59,155 nucleotides of DNA, from contig CACZHW010000015.1 in the NCBI GenBank assembly GCA_902781095.1, positions 1 through 59,155 on the forward strand, written 5' to 3'. This document shows, piece after piece, positions 1 through 8,498 of the stretch (the stretch's first letter is position 1; each line of letters begins with the position of its first letter). A program made the position numbers and the translations under genes. Source of the stretch: an uncultured Eubacteriales bacterium. Its GTDB lineage: Bacteria; Bacillota; Clostridia; Christensenellales; Aristaeellaceae. Under the pieces are notes generated by a model, which was not told where the DNA came from, did not search any database, and was given only the letters and a program-made list of their open reading frames with translations.

Positions 1-2
1 GT

Positions 3-1208
3 GCAGATAAGAGTATGAAATTGAATAACACTATGGAAGGCTTAGAAAGATGGTATGAATTTACGGTAGGGAGTACAGGAAACTACATGTTTTCAGCAAA
101 CCGAAGTGATGGCAATCCAAACGAAGACTACTACGATGTTGATGCAGGCTTGTACGAATATGTAACAAACAACGGCAGCAGCTATCTCAGCCAAATCGGT
201 TGGCATACAATAGGATCCAGTACTAGCTATCAAGAAAACTCTTGGACGATAGAGCTCAAAAAAGGAAGCAAGTACTATCTGCCAATTCGTGTTTCTTGGA
301 ATAGTAATATAGATCAATCAGTATCGGTTCGCCTCTTCATCGGCGTCCCCTCCACCGGCGCAAATGCCCGCACCGTGACTTATGACGCCAACGGCGGAAC
401 CCTCGGCAGCGTGCCTGCAAAGCAGACGGTGGAGGCGAATAAAGCCGCGGAACTCAGCTGGGAAGTGCCGTACCGGGAGCACTATAATTTCCTGGGCTGG
501 AGCAAGAGTAAGACGGCTGAGAGCGCCGATTATCTGCCGGCCGGCTCCTTTACGACCGGCAGCAACACCACCCTCTACGCGGTGTGGAAGCCGGAAGGAA
601 ACATGGGAACGCTGCTGATGGAGAAAAAGCGGAAGGAAACCTGCACGATCCCGCAGGCGGAGCGTTGGGTCGCCTTCCGGACGGATTGCAACGGAACCTA
701 TTCGGTGACTATCCGTGCAGCGGCGGAGAACACATTTGTAAAGGCTGCCCTGTTTGACGGGACGGAAGAGCTGGAAAGCGTCACCATCCGGGATGCGGCG
801 GCTGGCGGGAAACTGGAAGCCTGGCTGGACGTGGGCAAGACGTATTCACTGTGCCTGAAACCCTACTGGGATAACGGACAAAATGCCGCGTTTGATCTGA
901 CCTTCGGAATCCACCGGATGACGTCGCGGCTGGTGCTGCCTTCCGGCCTGCGGGAAATCCGGGAGCGCGCCTATGCCGGGACGGAATTTGGCAGCATCGT
1001 CGTCCCGGAGGGCGTGGAGTCGGTCGGCCCGTACGCGTTTGCGGACTGCGCGGAGCTTACAAAGGTCATCGTCCTGTCGGCGGACACGGATTTCGCCGGG
1101 AGCGCCTTCGAGGGCTGCGCCGGGCTCACCTTCCTTGCGCCGGCGGGCAGCACGGCGCAGGCCTTTGCCGGGGCGCATGGGTATTCCTTCGAAGCGTACG
1201 TACCCTGA
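3..1208 (+). CDS. Secreted InlB-type repeat and leucine-rich repeat protein, 5' partial
   Basis: The reading frame is open to the window edge, so the true start probably lies outside; the first in-frame ATG is at 15. Residues about 118-193 (counted from that ATG) form a Listeria-Bacteroides repeat (Flg_new/InlB B-repeat), recognisable from VTYDANGG and LYAVW. The C-terminal 90 residues carry BspA-type LRR_5 repeats (LPSGLREIRERAYAG, VPEGVESVGPYAFADC). Such proteins are usually surface-exposed or secreted adhesion-like proteins; no anchor is visible at the C-terminus. The first roughly 340 bases are clearly AT-rich while the rest is GC-rich like the neighbours, which suggests a recombined or transferred N-terminal part. 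Exact function unknown. Confidence 0.75.
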   Translation, partial: ADKSMKLNNTMEGLERWYEFTVGSTGNYMFSANRSDGNPNEDYYDVDAGLYEYVTNNGSSYLSQIGWHTIGSSTSYQENSWTIELKKGSKYYLPIRVSWNSNIDQSVSVRLFIGVPSTGANARTVTYDANGGTLGSVPAKQTVEANKAAELSWEVPYREHYNFLGWSKSKTAESADYLPAGSFTTGSNTTLYAVWKPEGNMGTLLMEKKRKETCTIPQAERWVAFRTDCNGTYSVTIRAAAENTFVKAALFDGTEELESVTIRDAAAGGKLEAWLDVGKTYSLCLKPYWDNGQNAAFDLTFGIHRMTSRLVLPSGLREIRERAYAGTEFGSIVVPEGVESVGPYAFADCAELTKVIVLSADTDFAGSAFEGCAGLTFLAPAGSTAQAFAGAHGYSFEAYVP

Positions 1209-1267
1209 GCGGGAAAATGACCCTTCAGTCACGGCTGCGCTGCGGGTGCGGCTGACATATATAAGAA

Positions 1268-1303
1268 ACGACCGGCTGCAGGCAGCGCAGCCGGTCGTTT
1301 TCC
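1268..1303. terminator. Bidirectional intrinsic terminator
   Basis: A perfect 12-bp stem (ACGACCGGCTGC with its complement, 7-nt loop) is followed by a T-rich run on the plus strand and flanked by AAA on the other side. It lies between the convergent repeat-protein gene and dctM and can serve both. Confidence 0.85.
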
Positions 1304-1311
1304 GTTTTCTG

Positions 1312-2580
1312 TTAACCCAGCAGCAGGTTCGGCAGCCAGGTGACGAGTCCCGGGATGTACGTGCACATGAACAGCACGATGATCAGCGGGATGAGGAAGG
1401 GCAGGATCGCCTTGTAAAGCTTGTCCAGCTTGACCTTGCCCACGTCCGAGATGACGAAGAGGCACACGCCGAAGGGCGGCGTAACCTGGCCGATCATCAG
1501 GTTCAGCACCATCATGACGCCGAAGTGGACCAGGTCCAGGTTCAGCGCCTTGGCGATGGGCAGCAGCACGGGCAGCATCAGCGTCAGAATGGCGCCGGGC
1601 TCCATGAACATGCCCAGAACCAGCAGCACGATGTTGATCACCAGAAGGATGACGGCCGGGTTGCTGGAGATGGACAGGATGAAGTCGGCGATCTTTGTGG
1701 AGACGCCCTCGCGCACCAGCACGTAGGTGAACAGCGTGGAGGTGCCGATGATGAACAGCGTGTTGGCGCTGGTGATGGCCGACTCCAGCAGGCACTTCTT
1801 GAAGTCCTTCCAGGACAGCGTGCGGTAGACGAACCACGCGATCACAAGGGAGTAGGCCACGGCGATGGAGCTGGCCTCGGTCGGCGTGAAGATGCCCGTG
1901 GTGAAGCCCAGCAGGATGATGACGGGCGTGACCAGGGACAGGATGGAGCTGACGAACTGCTTGGCCAGCGCACGCAGGTTGAAGGGGTGCCGCTCGTACT
2001 TGCGGCGTATGGCGAAGATGTAGACCAGGATCATCAGCGCGACGCCCATGACCAGGCCGGGCACGACGCCGCCCATGAACAGCTTGGCGACCGATACGCT
2101 GGCCGTCGCGCCGTAGATGATGAGCGGGATGCTCGGCGGGAAGATGGGCCCGATGACGGAGCTGGCCGCCGTAACGCCTGCGGAGAACTCCGGATCGTAG
2201 CCGTTGGTGGTCATGGCCTCCATCTCGATGGTGCCCAGGCCGCCCGCGTCCGCCGTGGCGGAGCCGCTCATGCCGGCGAAGATGACGGAGGCGACGATGT
2301 TCGCGTGGCCCAGACCGCCGGGGATCCAGCCGACGACTTCCTTGGCGAAGTTGAAGATCTTCTCGGTGATCTTGCCGCTGTTCATCAGGTTGCCCGCGAG
2401 GATGAACAGCGGGATGGCGATGAGCAGGTAGGAGTCGATGCCCGTGACCATCTTCTGGCCGATGACCATCATGGGGTAGCCGAGCTGCAGGCAGCCCAGC
2501 ACGGCGCTGGCGCCGATGGAGATGGAGATGGGGACGCCGGTGATCAGCAGCACGAGGAAGGAGACAAAGAAGAGTGTCAT
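1312..2580 (-). CDS. dctM: TRAP transporter large permease (DctM family)
   Basis: Large membrane subunit of a tripartite ATP-independent periplasmic transporter, which couples sodium flow to uptake of organic acids or sugar acids. The 422-residue protein is highly hydrophobic, has the usual length for the family, and carries typical DctM sequence (PLFILAGNLM, GMSGSATADAGG, FPPSIPLIIYG). The start was set at the ATG at 2580 (MTLFFVSFLVLL); a longer frame to 2706 only adds a non-hydrophobic shadow of dctQ. It overlaps the dctQ stop by 4 bp, so the two are translationally coupled. Substrate cannot be read from the permease. Confidence 0.93.
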   Translation of the reverse strand: MTLFFVSFLVLLITGVPISISIGASAVLGCLQLGYPMMVIGQKMVTGIDSYLLIAIPLFILAGNLMNSGKITEKIFNFAKEVVGWIPGGLGHANIVASVIFAGMSGSATADAGGLGTIEMEAMTTNGYDPEFSAGVTAASSVIGPIFPPSIPLIIYGATASVSVAKLFMGGVVPGLVMGVALMILVYIFAIRRKYERHPFNLRALAKQFVSSILSLVTPVIILLGFTTGIFTPTEASSIAVAYSLVIAWFVYRTLSWKDFKKCLLESAITSANTLFIIGTSTLFTYVLVREGVSTKIADFILSISSNPAVILLVINIVLLVLGMFMEPGAILTLMLPVLLPIAKALNLDLVHFGVMMVLNLMIGQVTPPFGVCLFVISDVGKVKLDKLYKAILPFLIPLIIVLFMCTYIPGLVTWLPNLLLG

Positions 2581-3080
2581 GCGCGCACCTCCTTCTGCCT
2601 GCCGGTCAGGGTCAGGACGCGGTCCAGCAGCTGCCAGACGGTCTTGACCACGATAAATCCGCCCGCAATGGCCATGGGCAGGAAGTGCCAGGCCTTGGAG
2701 AGCCACTGCATGGTGGAGAAATAGCTGGTTTTGTTGATCGGATACATGCCGATGTAGGCGATGATCATGACGGCGCCCAGCAGCAGGGCGGCCGCCTTGC
2801 CGAGGAACCAGAAGAGCTGGCGCAGCGCTTCGGGGGCGTGCGCGTAGACGATATCCAGGGTGATGAGGCGCTCCTTGTCATAGAGGATGCAGACGCCCAG
2901 GAAGGCCATCCACATGAACAGGAAGCCGCAGAGCTCCGTGCTGGAGCGGAAGGAACGGTTGAAGAAGTTGCGCAGGATCATCTCGTAGAGCATGACGCCG
3001 ACGATGCCCGCGATGAGAAGCGCCTCGATGTGCTCCACGATGCGGATGAAGCCGTCGGTGATCTTTTTGTAAGTCTGCAT
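2577..3080 (-). CDS. dctQ: TRAP transporter small permease (DctQ family)
   Basis: Small four-helix membrane subunit of the TRAP transporter, 167 residues. It shows the family pattern of four hydrophobic segments with the charged LITLDIVYA stretch after the second. It sits between the binding-protein gene and dctM and shares an ATGA overlap with dctM. A strong hairpin separates it from dctP, so it is probably made in smaller amounts than the binding protein. Confidence 0.9.
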   Translation of the reverse strand: MQTYKKITDGFIRIVEHIEALLIAGIVGVMLYEMILRNFFNRSFRSSTELCGFLFMWMAFLGVCILYDKERLITLDIVYAHAPEALRQLFWFLGKAAALLLGAVMIIAYIGMYPINKTSYFSTMQWLSKAWHFLPMAIAGGFIVVKTVWQLLDRVLTLTGRQKEVRA

Positions 3081-3115
3081 AGCTTAAACCCTTTCCTGAT
3101 CATCCGGAAAGAAAA

Positions 3116-3142
3116 CCGGGGGAAAGAATGTCTTTCCCCCGG
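3116..3142 (-). terminator. Hairpin between dctP and dctQ (attenuator or mRNA-stabilising)
   Basis: Perfect 11-bp inverted repeat (CCGGGGGAAAG, 5-nt loop, CTTTCCCCCGG). Read leftward it is followed by a T-rich stretch, so it is probably a leaky terminator or a 3' processing hairpin raising dctP expression relative to dctQM. Confidence 0.7.
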
Positions 3143-3160
3143 CGGGGTTCGGGTGTCAGA

Positions 3161-4147
3161 TCACTGCGCCAGGATGGCGTCGATGATCTCCTGGTTGTAC
3201 CAGGGCTGATCCTTGTAGTTCTCGTAGTAAGCGGGGATGCCCAGCTTGTCCTTGAAGGACTGGATGTCCGGCTCCTCGTCGAACTGCACGCCGGCGGCTT
3301 CCAGGGTGGCCTGCGCGGTCACGTTGTCCTGGGCGATGGTGTCGAAGGAGTACTTCGCGGCGACCTTGGCCTGCTCCTTCAGGATCTCCTGATACTCAGG
3401 CGCGATCTTGTTCCAGGTGGCGGCGTTGGCGGCCATGGTGCAGCCCATCCACATGTAGTTGATGTAGGAGAAGTACTTGATGTCGTCGTAGGTCGCGTTG
3501 GCAACCAGGTGATAGGTGGCGTTGTCCTGGCCCTCGGCGGTGCCGTTGGACAGGGCGATGGCCAGCTCGTTCAGCGCGAGGGCCACGGGGTTGGCGCCCA
3601 GCGCCTCCCAGCAGTCGAGGTACATCTGGCTGGTGGGAACGCGCAGCTTCAGGCCTTCCACGTCCGCAGCGGTGTGCACCGGGCGGTTGGTGGTGGAGAT
3701 GTGACGCATGCCGTTGTCGCCCTCGGCGAGGTAAACCAGGCCGGCGTTGCCGAGGTCCGCGAAGATCTTCTCGCCGATCTCGCCGTTGACGATCTCGTAA
3801 GCCTGCTCAGCGCTCTTGAAGAGGAAGGGCAGGTCCAGGATCTTCGCCTTGTCGTAGAACTCGGTGAAGCCGGAGGTGCCGGCGAAGATGATGTCGATGG
3901 TGCCCATGCGGACGGACTGGAGCGCCTCGGCGTCGTTGCCGAGCTCGCCGGAGTGGTGCACGGTCAGCTCGATCTTGCCGTCGGAAGCCTCGTTGACCAG
4001 GCGCGCATACTCGATGATCGTCTTGGTCGGCACGGATTCCACGTTGCCCGGGGAGTAGACTGTGAGCTTGAGTTCAGCCTCCGCCAGAGCGGAGACGGCG
4101 GCCAGCACCATGATGGCGCTCAGCAGCAGCGCGAGAAACTTTTTCAT
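3161..4147 (-). CDS. dctP: TRAP transporter substrate-binding protein (DctP family)
   Basis: Extracytoplasmic solute receptor of the TRAP system, 328 residues. Residues 1-22 are a signal peptide (MKKFLALLLSAIMVLAAVSA) ending in an AxA-type signal peptidase I site with no lipobox cysteine. The mature part has the DctP fold markers, including the ligand carboxylate-binding arginine region (LKLRVPTSQM) and the ALSNGTAEGQDN motif. That pattern is typical of receptors for C4-dicarboxylates, sugar acids or similar hydroxy acids. RBS AAAGGAGGAAACC precedes the ATG. It is the first TRAP gene, downstream of the cupin gene. Confidence 0.93.
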   Translation of the reverse strand: MKKFLALLLSAIMVLAAVSALAEAELKLTVYSPGNVESVPTKTIIEYARLVNEASDGKIELTVHHSGELGNDAEALQSVRMGTIDIIFAGTSGFTEFYDKAKILDLPFLFKSAEQAYEIVNGEIGEKIFADLGNAGLVYLAEGDNGMRHISTTNRPVHTAADVEGLKLRVPTSQMYLDCWEALGANPVALALNELAIALSNGTAEGQDNATYHLVANATYDDIKYFSYINYMWMGCTMAANAATWNKIAPEYQEILKEQAKVAAKYSFDTIAQDNVTAQATLEAAGVQFDEEPDIQSFKDKLGIPAYYENYKDQPWYNQEIIDAILAQ

Positions 4148-4170
4148 AGGGGGTTTCCTCCTTTTTATTG

Positions 4171-4187
4171 ACGGTGTTTGCCACCGT
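4171..4187. promoter_or_regulatory. Dyad in the dctP leader
   Basis: Perfect inverted repeat ACGGTG-N5-CACCGT about 25 bases upstream of the dctP start. It could be an operator or a small 5'-UTR hairpin; no clear promoter is seen beside it. Confidence 0.4.
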
Positions 4188-4200
4188 TCATAACACGGGA

Positions 4201-4311
4201 TGCCCTCTCCGGCGGGGCGGGCCCCGCCACCTCCCCCAAAGGGGGAGGCAAGGGAAGCTTAAGGCCCGGCTCTCCTTACGGGAGGGCTGTCACCGGAGGT
4301 GACTGAGAGGG
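4201..4311. repeat. Composite hairpin repeat, copy 1 (B1 + A1)
   Basis: Two modules. Module B (4201-4254) has two GC-rich hairpins between TGCCCTCTCC and AGGG. Module A (4268-4311, 44 bp) begins GGCTCTCC, contains the dyad GTCACC-GG-AGGTGAC, and ends ACTGAGAGGG. It ends three bases before the cupin stop codon. Confidence 0.85.
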
Positions 4312-4313
4312 TC

Positions 4314-4715
4314 TCAGCCGACGAGCTTGCGGACGGTGTCCAGCTGCGCCTCGGTGAGATCAAGCACGTCGGAGTTTTCGCCGGAGCAGGCGCTGTCCTC
4401 CACGAGGATGAGCTTGACGCCCGGCTGGGTGACGGTGTTGTGCCACAGGCCGGTGGGGATGTTGTAGACCTTCATGGGTTCCATCTCCACCTTGTCGATG
4501 ACAAGGCCGTTCTCGGTCTCGTTGGCGTAGAGGAGGGTGCAGCGGCCGGCGAGCAGGATGAACAGCTCGTCAGTGATGTTGTGCCGCTCCAGGCAGGTGA
4601 GGCCGGTGATGTCGTTCTCTGGCTTCCAGTTTTTGATGCCGACCATCCACTTCTCGTTTTCAAAGACGCGGGTGAGGCCTTTGCCTTCGTAGGTGTATTC
4701 CTGAATCTTCTGCAT
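4314..4715 (-). CDS. Small cupin-domain protein
   Basis: A 133-residue single-domain cupin. The region around residues 45-100 carries the two cupin motifs in modified form (HNITDELFILLAGRCTLL and YNIPTGLWHNTV), with histidines and a glutamate available for a metal. Such stand-alone cupins act as sugar isomerases or epimerases, decarboxylases or hydrolases; this one cannot be assigned. It lies between the transketolase pair and the TRAP genes on the same strand, so a role in processing the transported substrate is likely (inference). RBS AAGGGGCGA precedes the ATG. Confidence 0.8.
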   Translation of the reverse strand: MQKIQEYTYEGKGLTRVFENEKWMVGIKNWKPENDITGLTCLERHNITDELFILLAGRCTLLYANETENGLVIDKVEMEPMKVYNIPTGLWHNTVTQPGVKLILVEDSACSGENSDVLDLTEAQLDTVRKLVG

Positions 4716-4730
4716 TGTAATCGCCCCTTC

Positions 4731-4789
4731 TGCCCTCTCTAACTTGGCTCTCCCTCTGGGAGAGCTGTCACCGCAGGTGACTGAGAGGG
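4731..4789. repeat. Composite hairpin repeat, copy 2 (truncated B + A2)
   Basis: A 9-base remnant of module B (TGCCCTCTC) is joined directly to a full 44-bp module A (4746-4789). Compared with copies 1 and 3, nearly all of module B is missing, as if deleted between the short repeated CTCTCC words. Confidence 0.8.
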
Positions 4790-4801
4790 ATTGTATCCTT
4801 C

Positions 4802-4928
4802 TGCCCTCTCCGGCAGGGTGAACCCTGCCACCTCCCCCGGAGGGGGAGGCGAGGGGATTTCTAAATCAGTGTGGCTCTCTTCTTGGCTCTCCCTTTGGAA
4901 GAGCTGTCACCGCAGGTGACTGAGAGGG
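4802..4928. repeat. Composite hairpin repeat, copy 3 (B2 + A3)
   Basis: Module B (4802-4855) followed by a 29-base spacer and a 44-bp module A (4885-4928). Module A ends one base before the stop codon of the transketolase C-terminal subunit gene. With copy 2 it fills the 214-bp gap between this gene and the cupin gene. Confidence 0.85.
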
Positions 4929-4929
4929 C

Positions 4930-5868
4930 TTACTTCTTCGCTACCGCGCGGCGGACAGCCTCGGCGATCGCCTTGTCGGTGAGGCCGTACTCCTCCGCCA
5001 GCAGGGCGGGCGTGCCGCTCTGGCCGAAGCGGTCCTGGATGCCGACGCGCTCGAAGGGCACGCAGGCGTTGCCGCACAGCGCTTCCGCGACGGCGCCGCC
5101 CAGGCCGCCGATGACGGAATGCTCCTCGGCCGTGACGATGGCGCCGCAGTCACGCGCGGCGGCGAGGACGGCCTCGTTGTCCAGGGGCTTGATGGTGTGC
5201 ATGTTGATCACGCGGCACTCGATGCCCTCGGCAGCGAGCGTCTCGGCGGCGTGCATGGCCTGCGCGACCATGATGCCGCAGGCGATGATCGCGGCGTCCT
5301 TGCCCTCGCGCAGGGTGACGGCCTTGCCGATTTCAAAGGGCGTGCTCTCATCGGTGATGACCTCGGTGGGCAGGCGGCCGGTGCGGATGAACATGGGGCC
5401 GTAGGTCTTCGCGGCGGCGAAGACGGCCTTCTCCATCTCGACGGCGTCGCAGGGGGCGATGACCGTCATCCGGGGCAGGGTGCGCATGAGGGCGATGTCC
5501 TCGACGGCCTGGTGGCTGCCGCCGTCCTCACCGCAGCTGGGGCCGGCGTGGCTGAGGCCCAGTTTCACGTTGGCGTTGGTATAGCAGATGGCGTTGCGGA
5601 CCTGCTCAAAGGCGTGGCCCGCGCCGAAGATGGCGAAGGTGCTGGCGAACACGGTGTAGCCGCAGTGGGCGAGGCCCGCGCTGGCGTCCATCATGTTGCA
5701 CTCGGCGATGCCGAAGTTGTAGAAGCGGTCCGGATACTTGTCCGCGAAGAACGCGGTCATGGTCGCATGGGCGAGGTCAGCGTCGCAGACGAGCACCTTG
5801 TCGTCCACAGCGCCCAGCTTGGCCAGCGCCTCACCGTAAGCGATACGCGTCGATTTGATTTCAGCCAT
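4930..5868 (-). CDS. Transketolase, C-terminal subunit
   Basis: 312 residues with the transketolase pyrimidine-binding domain (about residues 1-170; ECNMMDASAGLAHCGYTVF contains the catalytic-type glutamate) and the C-terminal domain (about 180-312). With the preceding gene it makes a split transketolase that transfers a ketol unit between sugar phosphates using thiamine diphosphate. Split enzymes of this kind often occur in dedicated catabolic loci, for example for apulose 4-phosphate or sulfo-sugars, rather than as the housekeeping enzyme. Its ATG follows the stop of the N-terminal subunit by 2 bp, so the pair is coupled. Confidence 0.93.
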   Translation of the reverse strand: MAEIKSTRIAYGEALAKLGAVDDKVLVCDADLAHATMTAFFADKYPDRFYNFGIAECNMMDASAGLAHCGYTVFASTFAIFGAGHAFEQVRNAICYTNANVKLGLSHAGPSCGEDGGSHQAVEDIALMRTLPRMTVIAPCDAVEMEKAVFAAAKTYGPMFIRTGRLPTEVITDESTPFEIGKAVTLREGKDAAIIACGIMVAQAMHAAETLAAEGIECRVINMHTIKPLDNEAVLAAARDCGAIVTAEEHSVIGGLGGAVAEALCGNACVPFERVGIQDRFGQSGTPALLAEEYGLTDKAIAEAVRRAVAKK

Positions 5869-5870
5869 GG

Positions 5871-6674
5871 TTACACCCCCAGTTCAGCCTTGGCGGCCTT
5901 GTACTGTTCCTCGTTGATGGGCTTGCCGTGCCAGCCGACCTGGTTCTCCATGAAGGAGACGCCCTTGCCCTTTACGGTGTTGCAGCAGATGAAGCGCGGC
6001 TTGCCGCAGCGCGGCGCCTTGCAGGCGGCGGCGATGGCGTCCACGTCGTGGCCGTCCACCACGCAGGTCTCCCAGCCGAAGGCCGCGTACTTGGCGACGA
6101 TGTCGCCAAGGGACATGACCTGGTCGTTGGTGCCGTCGATCTGCAGGCCGTTGTGGTCCAGCAGCACGGTGAGGTTGTCCAGCTTGTAGTGCGCGGCGGC
6201 CATGGCGGCCTCCCACATGATGCCTTCCTGGCTCTCGCCGTCGCCGGTGACGGTATAGACGTTGAAGTGGTGCTCCGGGCGCTTGCCGGCCAGCGCGTAG
6301 CCGACGGACATGCTCATGCCCTGGCCCAGGGAGCCGGTGGAGGCGTCCACGCCGGGGCACTTGTTCATGTCGGGGTGGCCCTGCAGGTGGCTGCCCAGCT
6401 TACGCAGGGTCAGCAGCTCCTCGCGGGGGAAGAAGCCGACGTCCGCCAGCACGGCGTAGAGGGTGGGGCAGGCGTGGCCCTTGGAGAGCACGACGCGGTC
6501 CCGGTCCGCCCACTGGGGGTTCTTCGGGTCGTAGCGCACAACGCCGTTTTCGTACAGCGCGAGCAGGATTTCCACGCAGGACAGCGATCCGCCGGGATGG
6601 CCGGACTGCGCGGCGTAAAGCGAATCCACGACGTCGGCGCGGATCTGCTTCGCCTTTGCTTCAAAATTTGCCAT
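5871..6674 (-). CDS. Transketolase, N-terminal subunit
   Basis: 267 residues forming the thiamine-diphosphate-binding half. The TPP motif is present (GDGESQEG followed by LDHNGLQIDG), as are the transketolase marks SGHPGGSLS near residue 23 and KGHACPTLY. The start is the ATG at 6674 (MANFEAKAKQIR), preceded by AAGAGGAGACGC; a longer frame up to 7523 is a shadow of the permease gene. Operon position after the ABC permeases suggests that the imported sugar enters metabolism through this enzyme. No matching kinase or isomerase gene is present nearby. Confidence 0.93.
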   Translation of the reverse strand: MANFEAKAKQIRADVVDSLYAAQSGHPGGSLSCVEILLALYENGVVRYDPKNPQWADRDRVVLSKGHACPTLYAVLADVGFFPREELLTLRKLGSHLQGHPDMNKCPGVDASTGSLGQGMSMSVGYALAGKRPEHHFNVYTVTGDGESQEGIMWEAAMAAAHYKLDNLTVLLDHNGLQIDGTNDQVMSLGDIVAKYAAFGWETCVVDGHDVDAIAAACKAPRCGKPRFICCNTVKGKGVSFMENQVGWHGKPINEEQYKAAKAELGV

Positions 6675-6727
6675 AATGCGTCTCCTCTTTTCAGATGAAG
6701 TGAAGATGTATTCAAAAGCGGGCGGGC

Positions 6728-7573
6728 TTAACCCTTGACGGCGCCTGCCGTGAGGCCGGAAACCAGCCGCTTCTGAGCGAAGAAGAACATGATGCACACG
6801 GGGATGATGGTGATGATGCCGCCGGCCGTGATGAGCTCCCACTGCACGCCCAGCTGACCGATGAGGTTTTTGAGCGCGACGGGGATGGTGCGGCTCTTCT
6901 CGTTGGTGAAGAGCACCGCGAAGGTGTACTCGTTCCAGCTCTGCATGAAGATGTAGACGCCGGTGGCCAGCAGGCAGGGCAGCAGGATGGGCAGCACGAT
7001 GCGCAGGAAGGCCTGCGCGCGGTTGGCGCCGTCCACCATGACCGCCTCCTCCAGGGAAACGGGAAGGTCGTTCAGGTAGCCGTTCATCAGCCACACGGAG
7101 AAGGGGATGGTGAACGTGGTATAGGACAGCACGAGGGACCAGGGCGTGTAGAGCAGGCCGAGCTTCCTCATGTTGGTGAACAGCGGAATCAGCAGCAGCA
7201 CGGTGGGGAACATGTTGTTGGTGAGGAAGAGCATCATCAGCGGCTTGCGGCCCGGGAAGCGGAAGCGCGAGAAAGAGTACGCCGCCAGCGTGGAGACCGT
7301 AAGGCTGAGCGCCATGGTGATGACAGCCACGAGCAGGCTGTTGCGCATGGGATGCAGGAAGTTGTACTGCTGGAAGAGGTAACGGTAGGCTGCCAGGGTC
7401 GGCTGCTGCGGCCAGTAGACGACGGTGAGGGAGTGGAGCTCCGTATCCGTCTTGAGGCTGGTGACCAGCGTCCAGTAGAACGGGAACAGCAGGAAGACAA
7501 GGAACAGGATGAGCGGCAGCCAAAGCGTAAGGAAGCGGTAACCGCGGGACTCGTGGAAGGTTGTGTTTTTCAT
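6728..7573 (-). CDS. ABC transporter permease, carbohydrate type (MalG/UgpE-like)
   Basis: 281-residue inner-membrane permease of the CUT1 carbohydrate ABC family, with six predicted hydrophobic segments. The EAA loop is visible around residues 185-205 (EEAVMVDGANRAQAFLRIVLPILLP), which docks to the ATPase. The ATG at 7573 was preferred over the GTG at 7576 because AGGAGGG lies 7 bases upstream. It directly follows the first permease gene. No ATP-binding subunit gene is in the window; CUT1 systems often share a common MsmX-type ATPase. Confidence 0.92.
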   Translation of the reverse strand: MKNTTFHESRGYRFLTLWLPLILFLVFLLFPFYWTLVTSLKTDTELHSLTVVYWPQQPTLAAYRYLFQQYNFLHPMRNSLLVAVITMALSLTVSTLAAYSFSRFRFPGRKPLMMLFLTNNMFPTVLLLIPLFTNMRKLGLLYTPWSLVLSYTTFTIPFSVWLMNGYLNDLPVSLEEAVMVDGANRAQAFLRIVLPILLPCLLATGVYIFMQSWNEYTFAVLFTNEKSRTIPVALKNLIGQLGVQWELITAGGIITIIPVCIMFFFAQKRLVSGLTAGAVKG

Positions 7574-7576
7574 CAC

Positions 7577-8467
7577 TCAGCCCTCCTGCCCGAAGGTCGA
7601 ACGCAAGTAGGGGATGGCCACCAGCAGCAGCACCAGCATGAGCAGGATAGCCATCGCGGAAGCGAAGCCCATGTTAAGGGAGCTGGCTTCCTTGTAGATG
7701 TAGACCGACAGGGTCTGCGTGGCGTACGCTGGGCCGCCTTCCGTCATGTTCCAGATGACGTCGACGGAGTTGGCAACCCAGATGATGCGCAGCATCGTGG
7801 TGACGTAGATGGTGTTGCGCAGGGAGGGGATGGTGACGTAGAAGAGCTTCTGCCTTCTCGTGGCGCCGTCGATGTCCGCGGCCTCGTACAGGTCGTGCGA
7901 GACGCCCTGCAGGCCGGCCAGCAGCATGATGGCGAAGAAGGGGATGCCCTGCCAGACGATGGTGGTGATGACGCTGGGCATGGCCGAGCCTTTGGTGGCG
8001 AGCCAGGCGACGTTTTCGGAGATGATGCCCAGCTTCTTCAGCAGGTCGTTGAAGACGCCGTAGTTGCCGTCCAGGATCCAGCGCCACATGAGGGCGATCA
8101 GAACGCCGGGGGTGACCCACGGAATGAGGCTGACCGCGCGCACGACGCCGCGGCCGCGGTAATCGCGGTTCAGCAGCAGCGCCAGCATGAAGCCGAACAC
8201 GAACTGGAGTCCGACGCCGAAGAAGACCCAGATGAGGGTGCGCCACAGAGACTGCCAGAAGAGCTTGGATCCGAGGATCTTTGCATAGTTGTCCAATCCG
8301 ATGAAGGCCGTCCGGTTGGGCCTCGTCAGGTTATAGTACTGAAAGCTCATGCCCACGGCATTGATGATGGGAATCACGACGACGGAAACCATCACGATGA
8401 GAGCGGGCAGCAGCAGGACATACGGCCAGATTCCGTTTTCGCCCAGCCGCGAGCGCCGTTTTTGCAA
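7577..8467 (-). CDS. ABC transporter permease, carbohydrate type (MalF/UgpA-like)
   Basis: 296-residue CUT1-type permease, partner of the downstream permease. The EAA loop is seen at about residues 195-220 (YEAADIDGATRRQKLFYVTIPSL). The start is a TTG at 8467 preceded by AGGAGTTATT, which is a good Shine-Dalgarno distance; no ATG start is available that keeps the N-terminal first helix. A hairpin separates it from the binding-protein gene. Confidence 0.92.
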   Translation of the reverse strand: MQKRRSRLGENGIWPYVLLLPALIVMVSVVVIPIINAVGMSFQYYNLTRPNRTAFIGLDNYAKILGSKLFWQSLWRTLIWVFFGVGLQFVFGFMLALLLNRDYRGRGVVRAVSLIPWVTPGVLIALMWRWILDGNYGVFNDLLKKLGIISENVAWLATKGSAMPSVITTIVWQGIPFFAIMLLAGLQGVSHDLYEAADIDGATRRQKLFYVTIPSLRNTIYVTTMLRIIWVANSVDVIWNMTEGGPAYATQTLSVYIYKEASSLNMGFASAMAILLMLVLLLVAIPYLRSTFGQEG

Positions 8468-8498
8468 AATAACTCCTCCCTTCCCGACCGGAACAAGG

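Noticed and set aside
973..2724. 583-residue plus-strand frame opposite dctM
   Set aside because: Rich in D, H, Q, E and G as expected from the complement of a membrane protein; no RBS or domain.
5871..7523. Extended start for the transketolase N-terminal subunit
   Set aside because: The first 283 residues are an out-of-frame reading of the permease gene; the ATG at 6674 has a good RBS and gives the normal family N-terminus.
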